Below are positions 1 through 7,162 of a DNA stretch of 21,964 nt, piece by piece (the first letter of the stretch is position 1; each line of letters opens with the position of its first letter). The translations under genes and the position numbers were made by a program. Source of the stretch: Bacillota bacterium (GTDB lineage Bacteria; Bacillota_I; Bacilli_A; Acholeplasmatales; Acholeplasmataceae); contig JAQCDH010000009.1 of assembly GCA_027620815.1 (NCBI GenBank), positions 1-21,964 of the forward strand. Reading direction: 5' to 3'. Under the pieces are notes generated by a model. That model was not told the DNA's origin. It ran no database searches and saw nothing but the letters and a program-made list of their open reading frames with translations.

Positions 1-10
1 CTCAATAATT

Positions 11-84
11 GGCCCCATAGCTCAGTTGGATAGAGCAACAGCCTTCTAAGCTGTGGGTCTCAGGTTCGAATCCTGATGGGGTTA
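11..84 (+). tRNA. tRNA-Arg, anticodon UCU (reads AGA)
   Basis: The cloverleaf folds directly: acceptor 11-17/77-83, D stem 20-23/33-36, anticodon stem 38-42/50-54, T stem 60-64/72-76, and a TTCGAAT T-loop. The anticodon loop is CTTCTAA with TCT at 45-47. No CCA is encoded after the discriminator A at 84. The first two acceptor pairs are G-U wobbles (11-83, 12-82), which is weaker than usual at the end of the helix. Confidence 0.95.
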
Positions 85-87
85 CTA

Positions 88-106
88 GGAGTAGAGTTCC
101 TACTCC
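88..106 (+). other. Hairpin in the tRNA spacer
   Basis: GGAGTAG at 88-94 pairs perfectly with CTACTCC at 100-106 around a 5-nt loop. It fills most of the 27-nt spacer between the two tRNA genes. No T-tract follows (the next bases are GATTT), so it is unlikely to be a terminator. A processing signal or a recombination scar is possible. Confidence 0.5.
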
Positions 107-111
107 GATTT

Positions 112-187
112 GGTACTGTAGCTCAGTAGGTAGAGCAAAGGACTGAAAATCCTTGTGTCGGCAGTTCGATTCTGCCCGGAGCCACCA
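112..187 (+). tRNA. tRNA-Phe, anticodon GAA, with an imperfect acceptor stem
   Basis: D stem 121-124/133-136, anticodon stem 138-142/150-154, T stem 160-164/172-176 and the encoded CCA at 185-187 are all normal. The loop CTGAAAA puts GAA at 145-147. The acceptor strands GGTACTG (112-118) and CGGAGCC (177-183) pair poorly: the fourth pair is A-A, and the third and sixth are G-U wobbles. The 3' strand would pair fully with GGCTCCG, so the 5' strand appears to have changed. The gene may work with a weakened helix, may be decaying, or may hold sequence errors. Confidence 0.88.
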
Positions 188-200
188 CTAAAGCCATTTT

Positions 201-223
201 AAGACCCTTTTTAAGGGTTTTTT
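201..223 (+). terminator. Rho-independent terminator of the tRNA operon
   Basis: AAGACCCTT (201-209) pairs with AAGGGTTTT (213-221) around a TTT loop, with one G-U pair. The stem runs into a T-tract and lies 13 nt after the tRNA-Phe CCA. Confidence 0.85.
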
Positions 224-240
224 ATTTATTTTAGGAATCA

Positions 241-270
241 AAAACCTATCTAAGTTAGATAGGTTTTTTT
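241..270. terminator. Bidirectional terminator between tRNA operon and pdxR
   Basis: A 12-bp perfect stem, 241-252 with 256-267, has an AGT loop. A T-run follows on the plus strand (264-270) and a T5 run follows on the minus strand. The pdxR stop codon (minus strand, 257-255) lies inside the hairpin, so this mainly ends pdxR and also backs up the tRNA terminator. Confidence 0.85.
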
Positions 271-1655
271 ATGTCTACATTTATGCTATTTATTAAAGCG
301 TGAAGCGACTCTTTTAATGCATTCAACGGAATACCAGAATACCCTAAGATGAGTGTTGTTTCATTCACGTGTTTTTTATGAACATAATATCCGTGAAGTC
401 CGCGTATATATATGTTTTCAGATTCTAAATGCTTAATTAACCCTTCCTCATCTTTATGTCCTTTAACAACGAGTAAACTATGTAAACCTACATCAAGACC
501 TAATACTTCCATGTGAGGATATGGGCTTAAGGTTTCCGTGATGACATCTATTTTTTGTTTGTACAATTTTTTCATTCTAAAAATATGTCTTTCAAAAAAA
601 CGACCATGCATAAATTTATACATAATGTACTGTTCAAAATTTGGAACTGTACAACTTTGATATGAGGAAATTTTTTCATAAGAAGATAAAAGCTTTTTAG
701 GTAAGATCATATAACTCATACGAAATGATGGTGCAAGTGTTTTTGTAAATGTATTCATATAAATGACACAGTCATTTTGATCGATGCTTTGAAGTGAAGG
801 AATCGGTTTACCAGTAAACCGAAACTCGCTATCATAATCATCTTCAATTATGAAACGATTGTTAGTGCTTGCCCAGTTAAGTAGTTCAGCTCGTCTTTGT
901 ATAGGCATTACAATGCCTGTTGGAAATTGGTGAGAAGGGGTAATGTGAATGACAGAAGCATCTGATTGCATTAATGTTTTAAGTTCCATACCTAAGGTAT
1001 CTAATGGAATAGGAATTAAGTTTACGTCATTTGACGAAAAAAGTTGAAAAATTTTATGATAACTTGGATCTTCAATTGCATATGTTTTGTTTCTGCCTAA
1101 AAGTTCGACAATCATGGAAATAAGAGATGTTGTCCCAGAACCGACTACAATTTGTTCAACATCAACAGTCATCCCTCTATACACTTCTAAAAACCTTGCG
1201 ATCTCATATCTTAAAAGCTCCATACCTTTTGGATTGGACTCATTTAACATTTCATGTTTATTTTCTGATAATACTTCACGTGCAAGTTTGGCCCAAGTTG
1301 CGTTTGGAAAGATGGATGTATCGACAATATTTGTTTTAAATTCATAGGTATATGAATCCTTCATCGCTACTTTTGGTTCAAGTAGTGTGTAATTTGTTTT
1401 AGCGCCTACAAGCATATCAACTTGTTTAGAGACGTAATAGCCACTTTTTTCAATCGCATACGCGTAACCTTCCATAATGAGTTGTTGATAACTTCTATCG
1501 ACAGTTAAAGGACTCACTTTCAAAAGTTGTGAAAGCGTGCGTTTAGAAGGTAATTTATCGTGTTCTTTATAAGTCTTATTTAAAATCATTTCCTTTAAAT
1601 ACACATATATTTCTACATATAAAGGTTCTTTTTTAGGTGTAAGTGTCTGATTCAT
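255..1655 (-). CDS. pdxR: MocR/PdxR-type GntR regulator with an aminotransferase-like domain
   Basis: This is a 466-residue fusion of an N-terminal GntR winged helix (about residues 10-80, with the KLPSKRTLSQLL segment at 34-45) and a fold-type I aminotransferase-like domain (about 105-460). EDDYDSEFRF at 271-280 and TKTLAPSFRM at 304-313 are MocR hallmarks, and Lys305 is the expected PLP-binding lysine. In this family the aminotransferase domain senses PLP and the protein controls PLP synthesis genes. The gene diverges from pdxST across 99 bp, which is the classic PdxR arrangement. The upstream side has a good minus-strand promoter but only a weak Shine-Dalgarno (AGGA). The start is the only well-placed ATG before the winged helix. 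The function is confident from domains plus context. Whether it activates or represses pdxST cannot be seen, although activation is usual for the family. Confidence 0.93.
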   Translation of the reverse strand: MNQTLTPKKEPLYVEIYVYLKEMILNKTYKEHDKLPSKRTLSQLLKVSPLTVDRSYQQLIMEGYAYAIEKSGYYVSKQVDMLVGAKTNYTLLEPKVAMKDSYTYEFKTNIVDTSIFPNATWAKLAREVLSENKHEMLNESNPKGMELLRYEIARFLEVYRGMTVDVEQIVVGSGTTSLISMIVELLGRNKTYAIEDPSYHKIFQLFSSNDVNLIPIPLDTLGMELKTLMQSDASVIHITPSHQFPTGIVMPIQRRAELLNWASTNNRFIIEDDYDSEFRFTGKPIPSLQSIDQNDCVIYMNTFTKTLAPSFRMSYMILPKKLLSSYEKISSYQSCTVPNFEQYIMYKFMHGRFFERHIFRMKKLYKQKIDVITETLSPYPHMEVLGLDVGLHSLLVVKGHKDEEGLIKHLESENIYIRGLHGYYVHKKHVNETTLILGYSGIPLNALKESLHALINSINVDIKKPI

Positions 1656-1665
1656 ATGATCCTAT

Positions 1666-1730
1666 CTGGTATATAAATTTTATCTCAAACTGATTATTTT
1701 ATTATACCAGTTTATTGTATATAATACAAT
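1666..1730. promoter_or_regulatory. Divergent pdxR/pdxS promoters with a likely PdxR operator
   Basis: On the minus strand, TTGTAT (1729-1724) and TATAAT (1706-1701) are spaced by 17 bp, and a TGG precedes the -10 as in an extended -10. This should drive pdxR. On the plus strand, TATAAT at 1720-1725 lacks a good -35 and should drive pdxS, so it may depend on an activator. CTGGTATA (1666-1673) and TATACCAG (1703-1710) form a perfect inverted repeat, and AAACTG (1687-1692) with CAGTTT (1708-1713) forms a second one. The motifs are visible; their use by PdxR is inferred. Confidence 0.75.
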
Positions 1731-1754
1731 CACAACTTATTACAGGAGAAAATT

Positions 1755-2630
1755 ATGTCAAATGATCGTTATCAATTAAACAAAGAACTCGCACAAATGC
1801 TTAAAGGCGGCGTAATTATGGATGTATCAAACGTTGAACAAGCAAAAATTGCTGAAGCAGCAGGTGCAGTAGCAGTGATGGCATTAGAACGCATTCCAGC
1901 AGACATTAGAGCTGCAGGTGGTGTTTCACGCATGAGCGACCCACACATGATTAAACAAATTCAAGCGGCTGTATCTATTCCAGTGATGGCAAAGGCACGT
2001 ATTGGACATTTTGTAGAAGCACAAATACTAGAAGCAATCGAAATTGATTACATTGATGAAAGTGAAGTGTTATCTCCAGCAGATGACATCCATCACATTC
2101 AAAAATCAAATTTTAGTGTACCATTCGTTAATGGTGCAAAAGATTTAGGTGAAGCTTTAAGACGTATTAGTGAAGGTGCATCGATGTTAAGAACAAAAGG
2201 TGAACCAGGTACGGGAGATGTCATTCAAGCAGTGAGACACATACGCGCAATTCAAAAAGAAATTAGGCACGTAGCATCTCTTCGTGATGAAGAGTTGTTT
2301 GTTTTACAAAAACAAATGGGTGTGTCATACGATTTATTAAAATATGTCCATGACAACGGAAAATTACCTGTAGTGAATTTTGCTGCAGGTGGTATAGCTA
2401 CACCAGCGGATGCTGCTTTAATGATGCAGTTAGGTGCAGATGGTGTATTTGTTGGTTCAGGAATATTTAAATCTGGAGATCCTGTAAAAAGAGCAGAAGC
2501 GATTGTAAAAGCTGTTACAAATTACAGTGATCCTAAAATTCTTGCAGAAGTATCATCAAACTTAGGTGAAGCAATGGTTGGTATTAATGAATCTGAAATA
2601 GAATTGTTAATGGCTGAACGAGGCAAATAA
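1755..2630 (+). CDS. pdxS: Pyridoxal 5'-phosphate synthase, PdxS (lyase) subunit
   Basis: PdxS builds PLP from ribose 5-phosphate, glyceraldehyde 3-phosphate and ammonia, in the cytoplasm as a dodecamer fed by PdxT. The 291 residues match the family length. The (beta/alpha)8 signature is intact: IMDV at 21-24 gives the catalytic Asp (D23), PVMAKARIGH at 76-85 gives Lys80, RTKGEPGTGD at 146-155 gives Lys148, and the phosphate-binding FAAGGIATPADAALMMQLGADG stretch lies near residues 214-235. A good AGGAGA ribosome binding site at 1744-1749 fixes the start. pdxT follows after 1 nt, so the two are translationally coupled. This indicates de novo vitamin B6 synthesis by the DXP-independent route. 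Confidence 0.98.
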   Translation: MSNDRYQLNKELAQMLKGGVIMDVSNVEQAKIAEAAGAVAVMALERIPADIRAAGGVSRMSDPHMIKQIQAAVSIPVMAKARIGHFVEAQILEAIEIDYIDESEVLSPADDIHHIQKSNFSVPFVNGAKDLGEALRRISEGASMLRTKGEPGTGDVIQAVRHIRAIQKEIRHVASLRDEELFVLQKQMGVSYDLLKYVHDNGKLPVVNFAAGGIATPADAALMMQLGADGVFVGSGIFKSGDPVKRAEAIVKAVTNYSDPKILAEVSSNLGEAMVGINESEIELLMAERGK

Positions 2631-2631
2631 T

Positions 2632-3204
2632 ATGCGTATTGGCATCCTTGCACTACAAGGTGCTTTCATTGAACATAAACATATGTTAGATGTCATGCAT
2701 GTGGAATCCTTTGAAATTAGACAAAAAAGTGACTTAAATAAACATATGGACGGCTTAATATTTCCTGGTGGTGAATCCACTGCAATGCACAGGTTACTAC
2801 TTGATTTAGAGATGTATCCGAAATTAACACAAATGATTTCAGAGGGTTTACCAGTATTTGGAACTTGCGCAGGCATGATTTTACTCGCGAATCACATATC
2901 AAATCAAGAAACGATACACTTTAAATTGATGGATATAACTGTTGAACGCAATGCATATGGAAGACAATTAGGTTCCTTCTTTATAGAAGATACGTTTAAT
3001 AGCGTAAACATACCGATGACATTTATTCGTGCACCGTATGTGAAAGCATACGGTAAAGATGTTGAGGTATTAGCAACAGTGAAAGAACGCGTAGTTGCGG
3101 TAAGACAAAAAAACATGTTAGTAACTGCCTTTCATCCAGAGCTATCGAACAACACTTACGTTCATACATATTTCATTTCAATGATTCATGAAAAAACTAA
3201 ATGA
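2632..3204 (+). CDS. pdxT: Pyridoxal 5'-phosphate synthase, PdxT (glutaminase) subunit
   Basis: This class I glutamine amidotransferase hydrolyses glutamine and channels ammonia to PdxS. The 190 residues match the family. FPGGEST at 44-50 is the oxyanion region and GTCAG at 77-81 carries the nucleophile Cys79. HPE at 168-170 supplies His168 and Glu170, so the triad is complete. The start is 1 nt after the pdxS stop, with GAGG inside the end of pdxS acting as the ribosome binding site. The gene ends in TGA, which supports the standard genetic code here. I see no clear terminator directly after it. Confidence 0.97.
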   Translation: MRIGILALQGAFIEHKHMLDVMHVESFEIRQKSDLNKHMDGLIFPGGESTAMHRLLLDLEMYPKLTQMISEGLPVFGTCAGMILLANHISNQETIHFKLMDITVERNAYGRQLGSFFIEDTFNSVNIPMTFIRAPYVKAYGKDVEVLATVKERVVAVRQKNMLVTAFHPELSNNTYVHTYFISMIHEKTK

Positions 3205-3410
3205 ATTAAGTAAGAAGAAGCTATAAAAATGTTTCAGATTACAAACTAAAGATTAATTTTGTCGCATCTATAAAAAAGAGATCTAACACGACAAATTTCA
3301 ACCAAAACAGAGTAACGGACTTCCAAAACATTCAGCAAAGGACTGAAAATTCTTAATTTCATTCAAACATTAAAGATGAATTATTTATTGATAAAGTTTC
3401 TTGATAACAT
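3205..3410. other. Noncoding interval after pdxT
   Basis: No credible ORF is present in these 206 nt. The interval holds a long-loop inverted repeat (TTTGTCG 3258-3264, CGACAAA 3289-3295, loop 24 nt) without a T-tract and the tRNA-Phe-like stretch annotated separately. It runs straight into the truncated antiporter remnant, so it is probably decayed DNA left by a rearrangement. Confidence 0.5.
3334..3354 (+). repeat. Echo of the tRNA-Phe anticodon arm
   Basis: AGCAAAGGACTGAAAAT at 3334-3350 is identical to tRNA-Phe positions 134-150. The match continues to 20 of 21 bases through 3354. The flanks show no other tRNA sequence, so this is a fragment and not a gene. It could be a degraded tRNA piece or half of an attachment-site-like direct repeat. 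Chance similarity is not excluded in AT-rich DNA. Confidence 0.5.
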
Positions 3411-3779
3411 TTGTATGATAAACTTTGGATACTTTTTGAGTTATTATTGTTTGTTTTAATTGGTGCAGCACTTGATTTATCTAATGTGTTAGAAGTAGGC
3501 GTAAATGGACTACTACTTATTTTAGGACTTCTGATCTTTAGAATCTTAGGGGTATTGATTGCAAACCTTTCTTCAGACTTAAACTTAAAAGAAAGACTCT
3601 TTGTAGGAATCAGCTATATCCCTAAAGCAACGGTACAAGCATCCATTGCAAGTATTCCTTTATCTTTAGGAATTACTAATGGTAATACCATGTTAACCAT
3701 TGGTGTGTTATCGATACTTGTGACGGCACCACTTGGTGCATTGTTAATTAAACATACTAAAAAAAGACTCGTTTTGTAA
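3411..3779 (+). pseudogene. C-terminal remnant of a CPA1-type cation:proton antiporter
   Basis: The 122-residue frame keeps only the last third of a Na+(K+)/H+ antiporter of the NhaP-like CPA1 class. It has hydrophobic segments at about 8-24, 32-50 and 95-113, and the conserved YIPKATVQASIASIPLSLG stretch at about 69-87. The family is normally about 400 residues. The frame opens at a TTG right after an in-frame TAA (3405-3407). There is no ribosome binding site and no N-terminal transport domain in the 200 nt upstream. I read it as a 5'-truncated, non-functional relic. The family assignment rests on recognition of the conserved segment. Confidence 0.75.
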
Positions 3780-3814
3780 GGTCACTTCATATACAATAGT
3801 ATTAAGGAGATATC

Positions 3815-5338
3815 ATGATAAAAAATCCAATTATTTCTGGATTTTATCCAGACCCTTCAATGATAAGAATAGAAGATGATTTTTATATTATCAATAGTAG
3901 TTTTGAATATTATCCTGCGATTCCTATTTGGCATACAAGAGATTTTAAACACGTAAAACAAATTGGACATGCAATTGATCGCTTCGAGCAGGGTCTTGAC
4001 TTATCAAAAGTTAATCCGAGTGGTGGCATTCAAGCAGCAACTTTAAGATACCATCAAGGTATGTTTTATATCACATCAACCTTAATCTCTAAAGACTACC
4101 CAACACATTCCGATCACTTTATTATTTATGCTAAAAACATAGAAGGTCCATGGTCAAAACTTCATTTTATTGATGGTGCAGAAGGTATTGACTCGAGTTT
4201 ATTTTTTGATGAAGACGGTACGTGTTACTTTCTAGCAAACCGAATGATTAAAAATCAACACGATGGTGGAAAAACAGAACTATGGATTTCTAAATTTAAC
4301 ATAGAAACTTTTCAATTAGAAGGAGACATCCATGCCTTATGGCAAGGCACTGGTGGTGTGTTTCCAGAAGGCCCCCATCTTTATAAAAAAGAAGGAAGAT
4401 ACTATTTAGTGATTGCTGAAGGGGGTACGCTTCATCATCATGCAATCACGGTTGGCTATTCAGATCAAATTTTTGGACCCTATGTTTCAAGCAAAAGAAA
4501 TCCTTTATTAACACACAGACATTTACATCGAACCTATCCGATTCAAAACGTTGGTCACGCAGATTTAGTTGAACTTAAAGATGGTTCATGGATTGGGGTT
4601 TGTTTAGGAAGTCGACCTCAAGGTGGATTTTATGATGGGTTTAACCTTCAATATTCTTTTGGAGGATATTATAGAAACTTAGGACGCGAAACATTTGTTT
4701 TTCCAGTATCTTGGCCAACAGATCAAGAAGGACCTTTATTATGTGGGGACACTGGAAAACTAGAAGAATCATACACACTAGACTTATCTGAATACAAACA
4801 AACAGATACGCCGATTCAACTTAGTGAAACATCACTAAAGATGAAGTGGGTTCATCTTCATCATGCTGAAAGAAATCACATTCAATTACAAAAACAAGAT
4901 CATCTCACACTGACCTTACAAGACACGCTTGCTTCAAGTTTTATCGGATTTCGTCAAACCTCATGGAAACAAAACATTAGTTTTGATGTAGTCAGCTCAA
5001 CGATAGAAGATTTAGATCAATTGAATATTATAGCATGGCTAAACACCTATACATATATTGGTATTGAACTAACGAAAGAGTTTATTTATTTTAAAGAAGT
5101 ATACCAAGGGAAACCTAAAATTTATCATCGCGTGATTCATTCAAGACACGAGTATCATATTGAAATATTGCTTGACTCACAGGATTATACATTTAAAATA
5201 GATGACCATCAATTCACTTTTGATGGTCGCGTGATTTCGCCAGATTTAAACGATAGTCATACAGGTGTTTTAATAGGTTGCACAGGCATATCAAAGAAGA
5301 ATACTGAAATAGAAATTAAACATTTAAAGGTGTTATAA
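3815..5338 (+). CDS. Cytoplasmic GH43 glycosidase (beta-xylosidase / alpha-L-arabinofuranosidase type)
   Basis: This 507-residue protein has an N-terminal five-bladed GH43 propeller (about 1-310) and a C-terminal beta-sandwich (about 335-507) like those in XynB-type beta-xylosidases. The catalytic trio is visible: Asp13 in GFYPDPS (base), Asp126 in EGIDSSLF (pKa modulator) and Glu185 in FPEGPHLY (acid). There is no signal peptide, so it should act on imported oligosaccharides, releasing xylose or arabinose from non-reducing ends. AAGGAG at 3804-3809 fixes the start. No consensus promoter is evident. It is flanked by two gene remnants and has no transporter beside it, which suggests that it was inserted or that its original neighbours were lost. 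The exact sugar specificity cannot be read from the sequence. Confidence 0.85.
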   Translation: MIKNPIISGFYPDPSMIRIEDDFYIINSSFEYYPAIPIWHTRDFKHVKQIGHAIDRFEQGLDLSKVNPSGGIQAATLRYHQGMFYITSTLISKDYPTHSDHFIIYAKNIEGPWSKLHFIDGAEGIDSSLFFDEDGTCYFLANRMIKNQHDGGKTELWISKFNIETFQLEGDIHALWQGTGGVFPEGPHLYKKEGRYYLVIAEGGTLHHHAITVGYSDQIFGPYVSSKRNPLLTHRHLHRTYPIQNVGHADLVELKDGSWIGVCLGSRPQGGFYDGFNLQYSFGGYYRNLGRETFVFPVSWPTDQEGPLLCGDTGKLEESYTLDLSEYKQTDTPIQLSETSLKMKWVHLHHAERNHIQLQKQDHLTLTLQDTLASSFIGFRQTSWKQNISFDVVSSTIEDLDQLNIIAWLNTYTYIGIELTKEFIYFKEVYQGKPKIYHRVIHSRHEYHIEILLDSQDYTFKIDDHQFTFDGRVISPDLNDSHTGVLIGCTGISKKNTEIEIKHLKVL

Positions 5339-5350
5339 AAGGAGAATCAC

Positions 5351-5443
5351 ATGTCATTTCAAGCATATTTAAAAAACAGTCAAACCAAGTCAAACCGACG
5401 TTTTGGAAATAAAATCCTTGTGTTCGAAATAAATATATTTTAA
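5351..5443 (+). pseudogene. N-terminal remnant of a DUF4287-like gene
   Basis: A proper AAAGGAG ribosome binding site just after the GH43 stop precedes an ATG and a 30-codon frame. The frame begins MSFQAYLKNSQTKS, which resembles the conserved start of DUF4287 proteins (SFQAYL..I..KTG). After about 14 residues the similarity stops, and the frame ends at 5443 inside a terminator. This looks like the surviving 5' end of a gene that formed an operon with the GH43 gene and then lost the rest by deletion. The family match is from memory of the motif and is short. Confidence 0.55.
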
Positions 5444-5466
5444 AGACCTTACTTTAAGGTCTTTTT
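5442..5466 (+). terminator. Rho-independent terminator
   Basis: AAAGACCTTA (5442-5451) pairs perfectly with TAAGGTCTTT (5455-5464) around a CTT loop, followed by more T residues. It ends the GH43 / remnant transcript. Confidence 0.88.
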
Positions 5467-5488
5467 CTTTATATAACATGCTCTATGC

Positions 5489-5513
5489 TATAATAATTAA
5501 AACTTTTAAAGGA
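5489..5513 (+). promoter_or_regulatory. -10 box and ribosome binding site deciding the GGT-like gene start
   Basis: TATAAT at 5489-5494 should start transcription near 5500. The upstream in-frame ATG at 5478 would then lie before the transcript. AAAGGA at 5508-5513 sits 6 nt before the ATG at 5520, which is therefore the better start. No good -35 is visible. Confidence 0.6.
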
Positions 5514-5519
5514 CAATTT

Positions 5520-7106
5520 ATGTCAAATCCTTATGCTTCTTTTAAAAACCCAATCTACGCCAAACAAGGTGTCGTTGCGTCTTCAGAAGGACTTGCTTCA
5601 CTTGCAGGACTTGAAATTCTTAAAAAAGGAGGCAATGCTATTGATGCAGCAGTTGCTACTGCTGCAGCGTTAACGGTTGTTGAACCTTGTAGTAACGGGA
5701 TTGGTAGTGATAACTTTGCTCTCGTCTATTTTAAAGATCAGTTATACGGCCTTAATAGTAGTGGGTATAGTTCTCGAAATATTTCAATCGATAAAGTCAA
5801 ATCAAAAGGACACGACACCATGCCTCCTTTCGGCGTGATCCCGATTACCATTCCAGGCACCCCCAAAGGATGGGCAACCCTCATTGAACGGTTTGGAAAC
5901 TTAACCTTATTAGAGGTTCTAGAACCTGCCATTAAACTCGCAAGAGAAGGCTTTATGATTTCTGAATCCGTGGGCTTTTATTTTGAGAACGCCATCAAAA
6001 AATATCAAGAGACCAATCAAGGAGATATGTTTCAAACATTCTTTGATGTCTTTACAAAAGAAGGCAAACGGTATCAAGCAGGCGATCTATTTCAATCAGA
6101 TTTAATCGCAAACACACTTGAATCAATCGGTAAAACAAATGCCAAGAGTTTTTATGAAGGAGAACTGGCTAATAAAATCGTTTCTTTTATGGAAAAATAT
6201 GATGGCTATATTGATCATGATGATTTAAAGTCTTTTTCTTCTACCTTTGTTGATCCTATCTTCACGCATTATAAAGGCTATGATGTGTATGAAATCCCGC
6301 CTAATGGTCAAGGGATTACGGCACTCATGGCACTGAACTTATTAAAAGATGACGCTTATGATTTATATCATCCACATACGACCCACAAACAAATAGAAGC
6401 ACTTAAAATTGCATTTTCTGATACGTTAACTTATGTGACAGATCCAAACTTTATGAAAGTCAATCCTTCTTTTTTATTAAGTGATGAGTACGTCAAATTA
6501 AGAAAAAAAGAGATCAAAGAAAAAGCCTCTTTATTTGAACCACTTGATTATCAAAAGGCAGGCACTGTGTATTTAGCAACTGCAGATAAAGAAGGAAACA
6601 TGGTTTCACTCATTCAAAGTAATTATATGGGCTTTGGAAGTGGGATTGTTATTGATGGCACTGGGATCTCCATGCAAAATAGAGGCCATACCTTTAAGTT
6701 AGATGTGACCCATCATAATAAGTTAGAACCTAGAAAGAAAACCTATCATACGATTATTCCTGGCTTTCTCATGCAAGGGGGTCAACCCATTGGACCTTTT
6801 GGAATTATGGGCGGGTTCATGCAACCTCAAGCCCATGTTCAAGTACTCATGAATCTTATTGATTTTCATATGAACCCTCAAGCTGCATTAGATGCCCCAC
6901 GTTTTAGGTGGGATGAAGGGTTGAAGGTTGCTGTTGAAGACGGTATCGATACATCTTTAATAGACGCCTTAAAAGAAAAAGGTCATGATATATTAATTGA
7001 GCCGAGAGGATCGTCTTTTGGACGCGGGCAAATCATCTTAAAAAAGGGAGATTATTATGAGTGTGGCACTGAAACCAGATGTGATGGAATGATTGCTTAC
7101 GAGTAA
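5520..7106 (+). CDS. Gamma-glutamyltransferase-like Ntn hydrolase (YwrD type)
   Basis: The family transfers or hydrolyses gamma-glutamyl groups of glutathione-like compounds after cleaving itself at a conserved Thr. This 528-residue protein has GGNAIDAAVATAAAL at 38-52 and the processing site in AGTVYLATADKEGN, which makes Thr349 the likely N-terminal nucleophile of the small subunit. SMQNRGHTF at 384-392 follows. The region that reads SPGG in secreted GGTs is IMGGFMQPQ here (429-437), as in the YwrD-like group. There is no signal peptide, so it should be cytoplasmic, unlike classical GGTs. It has its own -10 box and is bounded by a terminator upstream. The family call is firm; the natural substrate is unknown. 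Confidence 0.87.
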   Translation: MSNPYASFKNPIYAKQGVVASSEGLASLAGLEILKKGGNAIDAAVATAAALTVVEPCSNGIGSDNFALVYFKDQLYGLNSSGYSSRNISIDKVKSKGHDTMPPFGVIPITIPGTPKGWATLIERFGNLTLLEVLEPAIKLAREGFMISESVGFYFENAIKKYQETNQGDMFQTFFDVFTKEGKRYQAGDLFQSDLIANTLESIGKTNAKSFYEGELANKIVSFMEKYDGYIDHDDLKSFSSTFVDPIFTHYKGYDVYEIPPNGQGITALMALNLLKDDAYDLYHPHTTHKQIEALKIAFSDTLTYVTDPNFMKVNPSFLLSDEYVKLRKKEIKEKASLFEPLDYQKAGTVYLATADKEGNMVSLIQSNYMGFGSGIVIDGTGISMQNRGHTFKLDVTHHNKLEPRKKTYHTIIPGFLMQGGQPIGPFGIMGGFMQPQAHVQVLMNLIDFHMNPQAALDAPRFRWDEGLKVAVEDGIDTSLIDALKEKGHDILIEPRGSSFGRGQIILKKGDYYECGTETRCDGMIAYE

Positions 7107-7114
7107 TTAAATCC

Positions 7115-7156
7115 TTAAGAAATTGTCTTCTACCATGTTATAATAATCTTAAGGAG
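7115..7156 (+). promoter_or_regulatory. Likely promoter and ribosome binding site of the GH16 gene
   Basis: TTAAGA (7115-7120) and TATAAT (7139-7144) are spaced by 18 bp, so the -35 is weak and the -10 perfect. AAGGAG at 7151-7156 precedes the ATG at 7163. The gene therefore appears to be transcribed separately from the GGT-like gene. Confidence 0.6.
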
Positions 7157-7162
7157 ACAGCC

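Noticed and set aside
1087..1347. Plus-strand open frames opposite pdxR
   Set aside because: They are antisense shadows of a well-conserved gene, with no ribosome binding site and no recognisable product.
3255..3300. Inverted repeat TTTGTCG/CGACAAA as a terminator for pdxT
   Set aside because: The loop is 24 nt and no T-tract follows, so termination there is not supported.
5478..5519. Longer N-terminus for the gamma-glutamyltransferase-like gene from an ATG at 5478
   Set aside because: The TATAAT at 5489-5494 would lie inside it, there is no ribosome binding site before it, and AAAGGA fits the ATG at 5520.
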